A stretch of 64,000 bases of DNA from Alloalcanivorax dieselolei B5 (lineage in GTDB: Bacteria > Pseudomonadota > Gammaproteobacteria > Pseudomonadales > Alcanivoracaceae), in contig NC_018691.1 in NCBI RefSeq assembly GCF_000300005.1, positions 2,790,001 to 2,854,000 on the forward strand. Direction: 5' to 3'. Below, piece after piece: positions 25,318 through 33,797 of this stretch. The notes under the pieces are model-generated. The model worked only from the letters and a program-made list of their open reading frames with translations, made no database searches and had not been told where the DNA came from. Numbering within the stretch: position 1 is the stretch's first letter; the number at the start of each line of letters is the position of its first letter. The position numbers were made by a program, and so were the translations under genes.

Positions 25318-26634
25318 ATGACACTAAGCCCCGTATTGAACCGTGGCCTCGGTGCCGCGGCGCTGTTGCTTGCCCCGGCGATCGCTTGCGCGAACATGGG
25401 TAACCTGGGCACCACCTACGGCGTCATGCCCAGCGATGTCGCCACCGTCCAGGCCCTGTCCATGTTCAACACCCAGGTCTCCACCGCCTACTACAACCCG
25501 GCCTTTCTCGCCCGCGACACCCGTGGCGAAATGACCGCCGGACTCATGCACGCCGATCCCAACCTCAAGGCCGACAGCCAGAACCACGGCACCTACAAGG
25601 TCCAGGACGACCCCGCACAACAAATCCTCCTCGGCCTGCGCACCGATCTCTCCGACATCGCCGAACTCGGCCAGCCCCTGGTCCTCGGCCTGCTGCTCGG
25701 CTCCGAGAAATACTCCGAAGAACTGATGGCCTTCACCTCGCAAACCGCGCCTTATGGCCAGTACTTCAGCCATGGCCGCGAGCCGCTGTTCCTGTCCCTC
25801 GGCATCGGCACCAACATCTGGCGTGGCCTCGCCATCGGCTTCGCCACCCGCGTCACCCTCCACTCCGACGCCAAGCTGGTCGCCCACACCGACCTTTCCG
25901 GCAACACCCAGTACGAGGCCCTCGACGTCACCGCCAAGCCGGTGCTGCGGCCCATCCTCAGCATGAGCCTGGACTGGAAGGAGACCTTCTGCCCCGACGC
26001 CGACTGCTGGTACAACGGCGTGGAAACCGCCTTCGCCTTCCGGGGCTATTCCTACGCCCGGGTCAGCGTCGACGCCAACACCATCATTCCCGGCACCATC
26101 CCCGAGCCCGGTCTGTTCATCAACCTGAGCACCATCGACTCCTACCAGCCCAACACCTACGTGTTCGGCACCCAGGTGAAAAAAGGCAAGTGGCGTACCG
26201 GCGTCGCATTGGAGTTCCAGGAATGGTCCAAGCTGGAAGACAAACTCACCGCCGGCCACGATGACATCAAGGACGTGGGGGATCTGCAGTTCCGGGACAC
26301 CTTTATTCCCCGCATCGGCGTGGAGTACGAGTTCGAGCCCGGCATCGGCTTCTCCGGCGGCATCGCCTATCAAGAGTCACCGCTGGAGACCGGCGTCAAC
26401 AAAGAGGTCAACTATCTGGACGCCCGCCGCACCATCTTCGGCCTGGGCTTCCACGCCACCGCCCAGCGGGTCTATGGCTTCAAGCACCCGGTGCGCTTCG
26501 ATCTGGCCTACCAGTACCACGCCATCGGCGAACGGGACTTCCGTTTGATCTCCGACCAGACCGGCAACAACGACCGCGTCAAGACCGACGGTGACGTCAA
26601 CGTCTTCGCCGCCTCCATCAGCATGCAGTTTTAA
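25318..26634 (+). CDS. FadL/OMPP1-family outer-membrane hydrophobic-compound porin
   Basis: The 438-residue precursor uses ATG 25318, 10 nt after AGGAGG; the upstream TTG is too close to that site. After a signal peptide ending ACA, the mature protein begins near MGNLGTTYGVMPSDVATVQALSMFN, where family members have the N-terminal hatch and a run of small residues. The rest is a 14-strand-type barrel with aromatic girdle residues, ending ISMQF. FadL-type porins move long-chain fatty acids, alkanes or aromatics across the outer membrane. The large lipoprotein gene begins 14 nt after its stop, so the two are one operon and probably act together at the cell surface. Confidence 0.82.
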   Translation: MTLSPVLNRGLGAAALLLAPAIACANMGNLGTTYGVMPSDVATVQALSMFNTQVSTAYYNPAFLARDTRGEMTAGLMHADPNLKADSQNHGTYKVQDDPAQQILLGLRTDLSDIAELGQPLVLGLLLGSEKYSEELMAFTSQTAPYGQYFSHGREPLFLSLGIGTNIWRGLAIGFATRVTLHSDAKLVAHTDLSGNTQYEALDVTAKPVLRPILSMSLDWKETFCPDADCWYNGVETAFAFRGYSYARVSVDANTIIPGTIPEPGLFINLSTIDSYQPNTYVFGTQVKKGKWRTGVALEFQEWSKLEDKLTAGHDDIKDVGDLQFRDTFIPRIGVEYEFEPGIGFSGGIAYQESPLETGVNKEVNYLDARRTIFGLGFHATAQRVYGFKHPVRFDLAYQYHAIGERDFRLISDQTGNNDRVKTDGDVNVFAASISMQF

Positions 26635-26648
26635 GGGGGGAGAACCTT

Positions 26649-29600
26649 ATGATTCGCGGAACCTTTAACCGGACCCTCTACGGGACCTTAGTCGCCACCG
26701 CCTGCGCCACCGTCCTCACCGCCTGTGGCGGCAGCGACGGCTCAAGTATGCCCGGCAATGATGCCAACGACGCCCAACGACAGAGCCTGCTCTATGCCTA
26801 CCCCGATGACGGACAGGCCGAAGTCCCCACCATGGCGCCGGTGGTGCTGCGCTTCACCAGTGACGTGTCACTCGGCGACGTGGAACAGAGCGTCACCCTG
26901 TGCTGTGACGCCGAAGGCGGCAACCTGGACTACACCGCCGAAACCGTGGGCCCGGACCCGCGCGGCGTGATCCTCACACCGGCGCAATCGCTGAGCCCGC
27001 TCACCGACTACACCATCGCCATCAAGAAACTGCGCCTGCGCAACGGCACCTCCGCCGACCGCACCCTGCGCTTCACCACCCGGCCACTGGCCGAAGGGCC
27101 CAGAAGCCTGGTGGTCAAGGACGAAGGCTTCGCCATCGACCGGCAGATGCCCAATGGCGACACCAACGAGCCGGTCATGGATTTCTCCAGCTTCCGGTTC
27201 CAGTTCACCCAGCCGGTGGACCGCGCCAGTGCCCGCTACGGCGACACCGTGGTGCTGACCGACAGCAGCGGCGACACCGTGGAAGCCACACTGCTGATCA
27301 ACGGCCATTACATGACCGTGGACCCGAAACCGGAGTACCTGACACCCGGCCAGAACTACACGCTGAGCCTCACCAACGGCCTCACCAGCACCTTTGATGA
27401 AGCCTTCGCCGGCACCGAGATCAGCTTCACCCCAGCGGACTCCTCACCGCGTGGCGAACCGGCCATGCTGGTGCAGCGGATCACCCAGAGCGGCCTGTCC
27501 CGCCTCACCGGCAAGAACATCAACCAGGTGCCCGTCAACGGCACCCTGCTCGGCGAAGACGTCAACGTCACCCAGGCCAGCGCCGACGCTGTCGTCGCCG
27601 AACTGGCGGACGTCACCGAATACCCGGACGTCACCCCGATCCGCCTGCCCCGTGGCACCAAGCTCACCGGCAGCGCCATCGAAATGGTGATGATCGGCGG
27701 CGAAGTCCCCGCCGGCTTTGGCTCCGGCCCCGTGGACATGCGCCTCACCAGCGACGCCACCGGCTACCTGGTGCCCAACCCCTACAACGTCCATAACCGA
27801 GCCGACGCCCTGCGCATCGTCCACCTGCTCATGGACGTGGGCATCGCCACCGAGGACCCGCGCGCCAACGGCGGCTTCACCCAGGACATCATGCACATCG
27901 AACTGGTGGGCGTGGCCGAAGTGGACACCGACGCCGGCGTCCTTAACCTGGACGCCGTCGGCATGGTGGAACCCAACATCCTCGGCCAGGAATACGGCTA
28001 CGGCCTGCTCAGCTTCCAGCTGCAGTCCTACAAGGATCAGATGAACACCCCCACCGCCCCGGAAGACAAAACCGGCCCCACCCTGCAGAGCTGGACCCTG
28101 GGCACGGATACCATCACCGGCGAGGACAAGTCCCTGCTGGCCAAGCCGGGGGATCCGATTATTTTGAACTTTGATGAGCCGATCGATCCGCAGAGCGTGG
28201 AAGGCAATGTCACCCTCTATAAAACCGTGAACGGTGGAGCGGAAGAGGAAATGCCAGCGCAGGTGTATGTGGATGGCGCGGCGATCGTGGTGAAGCCGGA
28301 GGAGGATTTGGTTTATAGCCCGGAGAATAGCGAAACTCTCTATCGGCTAGAGATCAACAATCAAGTTAGTGATACTTTGGGCAACATCCTCACCACAACG
28401 CTGGAGAAGAGCTTCCAGCTACCAATGTTAGTTGAAAACAAGGAGATAATAATTCCACCGAGCCCCAGTGGCTTTTTAGATGATTTCATGAGCTCTCCAA
28501 AATCGCCCATTGTATTATCCGTATATCCCGGCTTCCCTTGCGCACTATCGGAGAATGATCGTGATCTAAGCATGAATTTCGCCGGACGTTGTGCCGGTGG
28601 CTTTCCTGGTATCGGAGAGGGCCCATCCCCTGAATTCCCAACACCCGGGACAGAGATCGATAACAAATCCAAAGACGATATCATTCCGGTAATTCCACTT
28701 CCTACCAACCACCCGATTATCGTTCAATTCTCTAAAAATATGGATACGGAGAGTATTAACAAAGACACCTTCTTCGTAGAAAAACTAAATCAGGACGGGC
28801 AAGTCCAAGGGACTGTTGAGGGCCAACTAGAAGCAACCTCCAGGCAAGTAAAGTTCATTCCCGAGGAACCCTGGGAGGAAGGGGCTCTCTATCGTTACAC
28901 TCTATCTTCGTCAGGATATACGATTGCCGAAGACAGTACCGGGGCGCGCAAAATTTACGCAGCTGACAACTATCAATGCGGGGAGACTAGCATCTGTGAC
29001 ACTGAGGGACTGCCTCTCCAAACTCAGCCTATCGGTGAAACATCCATTTCTTATATCGGCCCGACAGGTGAACAACGAGACTACGCGGTCCTGACAACAG
29101 CTACAGCATACACAGCGGGCGGCCCGCCTATGGTTCAATTCTTTCGCGGCGCCCCGAAGAGAAATACAGTTATCCAAGTTCTGAGCACCCAACCCATATC
29201 CGATGTAAATGGTAATTTTTATCATGACTTTTCTAATATCGGAACAGCCAATGGAGACCCAAATGGGTTAGGAGAATACTTATTTAACGTTGAAGAGTAT
29301 GGGCCAAGTGTCTTAGCCGATGATAGCAACCCCGACTTCGACCCCGGCGGACTGAAACCAGCCCCCAACAGCTCCAAGATCTTATCCAGATACGCCTCAC
29401 AACCGGAGAACTTTGGTGCTGTCAAAGGACTAAACTTTGGGTGCTCCTACACGGGCATTCCCTTTGTAACCCCTTTAACTCCAATGGAGTGCCCTGAACA
29501 CAAGTTTGCTTATCTCATCAGCGGTATGGTTGCAGAGGTTACAGATGTTGTTACCGATCAAGGATTGGAAGTAAAGATATGGCCATCCCAGGTATTGACT

Positions 29601-30065
29601 ACTTCTCTTAATCTATACGCTCGAACCGCATTTCCAGCCTTTGATCTTCCGATACCGGGCTTTACAGGAGTTCAAATACTGAGGATGCGATTCGACGAAG
29701 ACACGTCTTCACAATACCGAAATCGGCCAATTACAGGCTGGATTACGGAACAAGAAGGGAAGCTTATTATGAATGCAAGCCTGGACCTTTACGTGGATGC
29801 ACCATCCGTACCCGAAACAGGCTTGCCCCCCTCAAACGATGGCAATACTACCAATGTTCGATCTTATCCTATAAGTATGAGTCTAACTGGTGGGATTAGT
29901 TTTATGGATGATGGCCGTATGGTTGTCGAGCAGTACAACACCGAAGATGTAGATATACTCATACGTTTCCATAACGCAAAAAATGGTACAGGCACAGGCT
30001 ATGCCGACACTTTTATACCTGCCTATGGCAGTCGATTAAATTTCCTTTCAGAATCAATGAAATAG
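26649..30065 (+). CDS. Large Ig-like-domain lipoprotein, mosaic in base composition
   Basis: The 1138-residue precursor has a lipoprotein signal with LTACGGS (lipidated cysteine near residue 26). Several bacterial Ig-like (SbsA/Big_5) repeats follow, recognisable by blocks such as VPTMAPVVLRFTSDVS, PGDPIILNFDEPIDPQSVEG and HPIIVQFSKNMDTESINKDT. Such lipoproteins often partner outer-membrane lipid porins; the gene follows the FadL-like gene by 14 nt. Codon use is strongly GC-biased up to about 28,150-28,320, then becomes AT-rich to the stop while the frame stays open. The 3' part therefore looks replaced by foreign DNA. No catalytic serine motif was found, so a lipase role is not supported. 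Confidence 0.8.
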   Translation: MIRGTFNRTLYGTLVATACATVLTACGGSDGSSMPGNDANDAQRQSLLYAYPDDGQAEVPTMAPVVLRFTSDVSLGDVEQSVTLCCDAEGGNLDYTAETVGPDPRGVILTPAQSLSPLTDYTIAIKKLRLRNGTSADRTLRFTTRPLAEGPRSLVVKDEGFAIDRQMPNGDTNEPVMDFSSFRFQFTQPVDRASARYGDTVVLTDSSGDTVEATLLINGHYMTVDPKPEYLTPGQNYTLSLTNGLTSTFDEAFAGTEISFTPADSSPRGEPAMLVQRITQSGLSRLTGKNINQVPVNGTLLGEDVNVTQASADAVVAELADVTEYPDVTPIRLPRGTKLTGSAIEMVMIGGEVPAGFGSGPVDMRLTSDATGYLVPNPYNVHNRADALRIVHLLMDVGIATEDPRANGGFTQDIMHIELVGVAEVDTDAGVLNLDAVGMVEPNILGQEYGYGLLSFQLQSYKDQMNTPTAPEDKTGPTLQSWTLGTDTITGEDKSLLAKPGDPIILNFDEPIDPQSVEGNVTLYKTVNGGAEEEMPAQVYVDGAAIVVKPEEDLVYSPENSETLYRLEINNQVSDTLGNILTTTLEKSFQLPMLVENKEIIIPPSPSGFLDDFMSSPKSPIVLSVYPGFPCALSENDRDLSMNFAGRCAGGFPGIGEGPSPEFPTPGTEIDNKSKDDIIPVIPLPTNHPIIVQFSKNMDTESINKDTFFVEKLNQDGQVQGTVEGQLEATSRQVKFIPEEPWEEGALYRYTLSSSGYTIAEDSTGARKIYAADNYQCGETSICDTEGLPLQTQPIGETSISYIGPTGEQRDYAVLTTATAYTAGGPPMVQFFRGAPKRNTVIQVLSTQPISDVNGNFYHDFSNIGTANGDPNGLGEYLFNVEEYGPSVLADDSNPDFDPGGLKPAPNSSKILSRYASQPENFGAVKGLNFGCSYTGIPFVTPLTPMECPEHKFAYLISGMVAEVTDVVTDQGLEVKIWPSQVLTTSLNLYARTAFPAFDLPIPGFTGVQILRMRFDEDTSSQYRNRPITGWITEQEGKLIMNASLDLYVDAPSVPETGLPPSNDGNTTNVRSYPISMSLTGGISFMDDGRMVVEQYNTEDVDILIRFHNAKNGTGTGYADTFIPAYGSRLNFLSESMK

Positions 30066-30077
30066 GCACCCAGAATA

Positions 30078-30107
30078 ACACCACCTTTCCATCTAGAGAG
30101 GTGGTGT
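30078..30107 (+). terminator. Stem-loop after the lipoprotein gene
   Basis: ACACCACCT pairs with AGGTGGTGT around a 12-nt loop, 13 nt after the lipoprotein stop codon. The T-run is poor, but position and stem favour a terminator. Confidence 0.5.
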
Positions 30108-30195
30108 CTGAGCAACACTTTAGTTAACAATAAAATATTCATTAACAATATCCCTCTGTAATTCCCCCATTTTTAACCGCCGGTTTGAGTAGAGG

Positions 30196-31071
30196 TTAAC
30201 CGGTTTGTAGCCGTTGGGCCGGCGGCACGCCGCCAATAGCCGAGTTCGGTCGCTCGTGATTGTAATGCCAGAGCCATTGGGTCGCTAATAGCTGGGCGTG
30301 GGCAACGCTGGTGAACTCATGCCGATCCAACCATTCGTGCCGTGCGGTTCGGTTGAACCGCTCAATGTAAGCGTTCTGGGTCGATTTGCCTGGCTGGATA
30401 TAGATCAGGGTTATCCTTTCCCGGTTGGCCCACTCGACCAGCGCCTGTGAGATATATTCCGGGCCGTTGTCACAGCGTAGAGCGGCGGGCTTTCCCCGCC
30501 ATTCTATGATCTGATCAAGCGCACGTATCACCCGTTGTGCAGGCAGTGACAGGTCAACTTCAATGCCAAGCCCTTCCCGATTGTAGTCGTCGATCACATT
30601 GAACGTTCTCAGCGACTTGCCGCTGACGAGCTGGTCGCCCATGAAATCCATCGACCAGACTTGATTCGGCGCCGCCGGCACCGCCAATTCGCCCGGATAA
30701 TCCCGCTTGATCCGACGTCTGGGCTGGATCCGCAGGTTGAGCTCCAGCTCCCGGTAGATCCGATACACCCGCTTGTGGTTCCAGGTATACCCCTTCACAT
30801 TACGAAGATACAGGAAACACAGCCCGAAGCCCCAGCGCTTGTGGGCCTGCGTGAGCTTGAGCAGCCAGTGCGCAATCAGGGCGTTGTCGCCGCTGAGCTT
30901 TGCCTGGTAGCGGTAGCAGGTCTCACTAATGCCGGACACCACATAGGCCAACCGAATACTGATCCCGCGCTTGACCACGCCCTTCATGGCCATCTCCCGG
31001 CGTTGAGATGGCCTTACAACTTTCCCCCAGGGCTTCCTGGCGCAGCTCCGCTTTGAGCCGTTCTTCCGCAT
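30196..31071 (-). CDS. IS3-family transposase orfB (DDE integrase core)
   Basis: This frame contains the IS3 orfB with HTH-like N-terminal segment, then the retroviral-type integrase core. Visible are WSMDFMGD (first D), LRCDNGPEYIS (second D) and STQNAYIERFNRTAR (catalytic E), and the C-terminal HYNHERPNSAIGG. OrfB is normally made as an OrfAB fusion by -1 frameshifting; the run GGGGGAAAG where the orfA frame (EALG) passes into KVVRPSQRREMA is a plausible slip site. The annotated start at 31071 is formal. Because orfA carries an upstream frameshift, a functional fusion is unlikely. Confidence 0.88.
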   Translation of the reverse strand: MRKNGSKRSCARKPWGKVVRPSQRREMAMKGVVKRGISIRLAYVVSGISETCYRYQAKLSGDNALIAHWLLKLTQAHKRWGFGLCFLYLRNVKGYTWNHKRVYRIYRELELNLRIQPRRRIKRDYPGELAVPAAPNQVWSMDFMGDQLVSGKSLRTFNVIDDYNREGLGIEVDLSLPAQRVIRALDQIIEWRGKPAALRCDNGPEYISQALVEWANRERITLIYIQPGKSTQNAYIERFNRTARHEWLDRHEFTSVAHAQLLATQWLWHYNHERPNSAIGGVPPAQRLQTG

Positions 31072-31080
31072 ACATCTTCT

Positions 31081-31278
31081 TCAGACGGGCGTTCTCCGCC
31101 CCAGCTCCTTCAGCCGCTTCATCAGCGACGCGTCCATGCCGCCAAACTTCGACCGCCACTGATAGATCAGCGCCGTACTCACGTTGTGTTCGCGGGACAG
31201 TTCCGCCACCGGAACCCCGGCTTCGTGCTGCTTCAGAATCGCTACTATCTGACTGTCGGAAAATCGAGACTTCTTCAT
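31081..31278 (-). pseudogene. IS3-family orfA, frameshifted
   Basis: It starts with MKKSRFSDSQIVAILKQHEAG, the helix-turn-helix of IS3 orfA, after GAGGAG. The frame runs correctly to KRLKEL and then changes to GRRTPV and a stop. The expected continuation (AENARLKKMYAEERLKAELRQEALG) is present in another frame (within 30926-31159). One missing base near 31100 (CTGGGGCGGAG in place of CTGGAGGCGGAG) explains the shift. The transposase is therefore probably inactive unless the base is a sequencing error. Confidence 0.8.
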
Positions 31279-31433
31279 CCTTCGCTCCTCAATGCGATCA
31301 GTGTAAAAGTCTCTACTCAAAACCTCGATTACTTTTCGGGGGAATTACAACTCAGTCGCGCCATAAATACCCGGCCAACAATAAATACAACAAGTGCTTA
31401 ATCTGCATCCCAAGTTCAACTTTCGCCATGCCC

Positions 31434-31474
31434 AAAAAAGCCGCCTGAACGACTAGCTCAGGCGGCCATTTTTT
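31434..31474. terminator. Bidirectional rho-independent terminator
   Basis: A 9-bp stem (GCCGCCTGA with TCAGGCGGC) is flanked by A6 on the left and T6 on the right, so it can stop transcription from both strands. It lies just past the 3' end of the minus-strand secreted-protein gene. Confidence 0.8.
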
Positions 31475-31488
31475 AACTTATTGTATAA

Positions 31489-32133
31489 TCAAAAAATCTC
31501 CAGTGTCTCGCCATTATCCAAGACAAGATCACCTTCAACGGTACAGTCACTGGGAAGGAGCGCATCATCAAAAGAGAAAGTACTGTTATCATAGACTACA
31601 TTATTAATGCGCAAATCGCTTCCCACCACATTGACATCGATCTCACCAAAGGCGCCAGTGTACGGGCCAGGACCGCTATACACAACACCACTATCTTCAT
31701 CAAACGTAGTTGTATTATTTTCTGCGAGATACCAAGGGAAACCGCCAACTGTAATAATGCCGCATAGCAACCCCGAGCCCGATACGCTGCCACTATTTAC
31801 TCGGATGCCAACACGCCAGTCGTTATTAGGATCCTGGAATTTCTTCACCTGACCATTTAGCGTCAACGTGCAAACAGCTGCGGGCAGGGACGGACAAGAA
31901 AGGTCTGTCGTGCCCGAGAAGGTAAAATCACCCCCGCTGGGATGACCATGCCAAACATCGGCGTGGCCTCCAGAGCCGTTGAAGTGTTGGGTACTGGAAC
32001 CATCACTCCACTGGATACAGGGAGCAGGGCCACCACCGGCACAAGCACCAGAATCCCAACCAGCATTAGCCGCCTGAGTCAGCCCAAATGATGCGACACC
32101 CAGTACCGACAACATGATGATTTTCGCTTTCAT
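31489..32133 (-). CDS. Secreted protein of unknown function in low-GC DNA
   Basis: The 214-residue precursor starts after a strong AAAGGAG site and has a signal peptide cleaved near ANAGWDSG. The mature part is rich in glycine, serine, asparagine and aspartate, with a few cysteines (GACAGGGPAPC, LSCPSLPAAVC, GLLCG, SDCTVEG), suggestive of a beta-structured extracellular protein. No known family or catalytic motif was recognised. Its AT-rich codon use matches the lipoprotein 3' part and suggests transfer together. It ends at a bidirectional terminator and has a gene-free leader upstream. Confidence 0.7.
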   Translation of the reverse strand: MKAKIIMLSVLGVASFGLTQAANAGWDSGACAGGGPAPCIQWSDGSSTQHFNGSGGHADVWHGHPSGGDFTFSGTTDLSCPSLPAAVCTLTLNGQVKKFQDPNNDWRVGIRVNSGSVSGSGLLCGIITVGGFPWYLAENNTTTFDEDSGVVYSGPGPYTGAFGEIDVNVVGSDLRINNVVYDNSTFSFDDALLPSDCTVEGDLVLDNGETLEIF

Positions 32134-32423
32134 AATCTTTCTCCTTTATTTCCATTTCACATGAGGAATATTTGTTATTTCCTGCCAAGCTCAAGGCGAC
32201 CCTCGGCTGCCTTACTGCTTTGTTCCCACGCTTCTCTGAAGCGCCCTACTCAGCCCTTACGGACCTTCCTTGAAGCCAAGCCATTACGACCGTACCAATC
32301 CCCAAAAAATTAACAATACGTAACTCGATTAAATTCAGATGCAAACCAGACTTTATTTATGTAACAGAAAAGACCCTTTTAAAATCAGACACTTAACCTT
32401 TCACTTCTGCGCCATTTTCAGGG

Positions 32424-32499
32424 AACTTCTGGGGTATTTTTTGGATCTTTTCGGGCATTTTAATTACCCCAGAAGTTGCCGGGACTTCTGGGGTAATTA
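32424..32499. repeat. Three copies of ACTTCTGGGGTA in alternating orientation
   Basis: Copies lie at 32425-32436 (+), 32465-32476 (-) and 32484-32495 (+). Copies two and three form a perfect 16-bp hairpin (TAATTACCCCAGAAGT with ACTTCTGGGGTAATTA, 7-nt loop) followed by ATTGTTTTT; copies one and two can pair instead. The gap 32134-32748 holds no other convincing gene. Confidence 0.65.
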
Positions 32500-32574
32500 T
32501 TGTTTTTCTGGAAATCGGCAAAAAAAGTGTTATGGCTGGCTATCGGGATGTTTGAGAGAGAAGAGCGGCGGTTA

Positions 32575-32604
32575 TTCGCTTGCAGGGCAAGCTCCTACAG
32601 CGGC
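32575..32604. repeat. Single-arm REP-like element
   Basis: TTCGCTTGCAGGGCAAGCTC CTACAGCGGC is identical to one arm of the element at 20.8 kb. No second arm is present nearby, so it is a solo half-unit upstream of the Rpn gene. Confidence 0.7.
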
Positions 32605-32748
32605 GTTGTAGTGAGGTGGTGTGCTATTCGAGGGGGGGTTTTCCTACACTACCCGCGTCTTCCCGCCGACAGAGTATTCCGTCAGGGCTGACAGACCCGC
32701 CTTCGTCTCCACGCCATACTGCCCCGGTGATGTGGAAGGGGGGGCACG

Positions 32749-33690
32749 ATGGATCACGATACCGGTTACAAGCTGCTGTTCTCTCATCCGAGGATGGTCA
32801 GGGATTTTCTTGAGGGATTCGTCTCCGGAGAGTGGCTCAGGACACTGGATCTGGATTCCCTGGAAAAGATGAACGGCAGCTATGTCAGTGATGATCTGCG
32901 CAGCCGTCACGATGACGCGGTCTGGCGGGTGCGATGGGGACGGGACAGGGTTCATCTCTATCTGCTGCTGGAATTTCAATCCACCGTGGAACGGTTTATG
33001 CCGGTACGGGTTCATACCTACACCGGATTGCTGTACCAGGATCTCATTCGCCGCCATGAGCTGGATGACAACCAGAAGCTCCCCTCCGTTCTGCCAGTCG
33101 TGCTGTATAATGGAGAATCCCGTTGGCGGGCTCCGATTCATGTCCGGAATTTGATTCAGCCAGGCCCGGCGGAGTTTGCGGGACTTCAGCCAGAGCAGGC
33201 TTTTCTGCTTTTGGACCAAGGCGCTTTTGATCTGGATCAACTGGCATCAATGCGCAACTTGGTCGCCGCTCTGTTCCGTCTGGAGCATCATCGCTCCTTT
33301 GCCGAGGTGCCCCAGGTTCTTGATGATTTGATAAACTGGCTGCGCCCAACGGAACTGGCGAGCCTACGGCACAGCTTCGTAGCGTGGTTGTACCGCCGGC
33401 TGCCCCAATGGATGCCGGGCGTAACAATTCCTCAAATGCTGAACTTGCAGGAGATTCAGGAGATGACGCGCAACAGTGCACAGGAATGGAAAGACATGCA
33501 CCACCAGGCTGGCTTGCAAGAGGGGCTCGTCAACGAAGCCCGTAATATCCTGCGACGCCAACTGGTGCGACGCTTCGGCTCTCTTTCCGAACGTATTGAA
33601 GCCAAGTTGAACGGCGCCAGCCGAGAACAGCTGGAGGACTGGATCGACCGGCCTTACGAGGTGGAAGAGCTGGAAGACGTCTTTCGCTGA
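32749..33690 (+). CDS. Rpn-family recombination-promoting nuclease (Transposase_31-like)
   Basis: The 313-residue protein matches the Rpn/Transposase_31 group of PD-(D/E)XK nucleases. It has an N-terminal block MDHDTGYKLLFSHPRMVRDFLEGFV, and the catalytic region around SRHDDAVWRVRW and YLLLEFQST (acidic residue and E-x-Q of the active site) at about residues 53-78. A central helical part and a C-terminal charged tail follow. Rpn proteins are DNA endonucleases that raise recombination when overproduced and are commonly found in accessory DNA. ATG 32749 follows a G-rich ribosome site. GC content has returned to a higher value than in the preceding low-GC zone. Confidence 0.85.
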   Translation: MDHDTGYKLLFSHPRMVRDFLEGFVSGEWLRTLDLDSLEKMNGSYVSDDLRSRHDDAVWRVRWGRDRVHLYLLLEFQSTVERFMPVRVHTYTGLLYQDLIRRHELDDNQKLPSVLPVVLYNGESRWRAPIHVRNLIQPGPAEFAGLQPEQAFLLLDQGAFDLDQLASMRNLVAALFRLEHHRSFAEVPQVLDDLINWLRPTELASLRHSFVAWLYRRLPQWMPGVTIPQMLNLQEIQEMTRNSAQEWKDMHHQAGLQEGLVNEARNILRRQLVRRFGSLSERIEAKLNGASREQLEDWIDRPYEVEELEDVFR

Positions 33691-33797
33691 TCAGGTTTGG
33701 GGGCCGGGTTCGGTATCGCGGCTGGTGAGCCGGGATTCGCTTGCGAGCAAGTTTGCCGCAGCGACTTCCCAGCTCCAGACGAGAGTCCCTTTTGCTC

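Larger units (their letters stand above)
30157..31349 (-). mobile_element. IS3-family insertion sequence (1193 bp), damaged
   Basis: The ends are inverted repeats starting TGTAATTCCCCC on both sides. They extend inward with mismatches to a shared TTTGAGTAGAG block, giving imperfect terminal repeats of nearly 40 bp. Inside are orfA and orfB on the minus strand, in the standard IS3 order. A single-base deletion in orfA breaks the transposase reading frame. No clear direct target duplication was seen. The element sits inside the low-GC zone of the window. Confidence 0.85.

Noticed and set aside
26649-30065. The large lipoprotein as a VolA/Pla-1-type surface lipase
   Set aside because: The FadL linkage invited this, but no GxSxG serine motif in a lipase-like setting was found in the protein.
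30154-31353. CTC at both flanks of the IS3 element as a 3-bp target duplication
   Set aside because: The right-hand CTC is one base off the end defined by the inverted repeats, so it does not qualify as a clean duplication.
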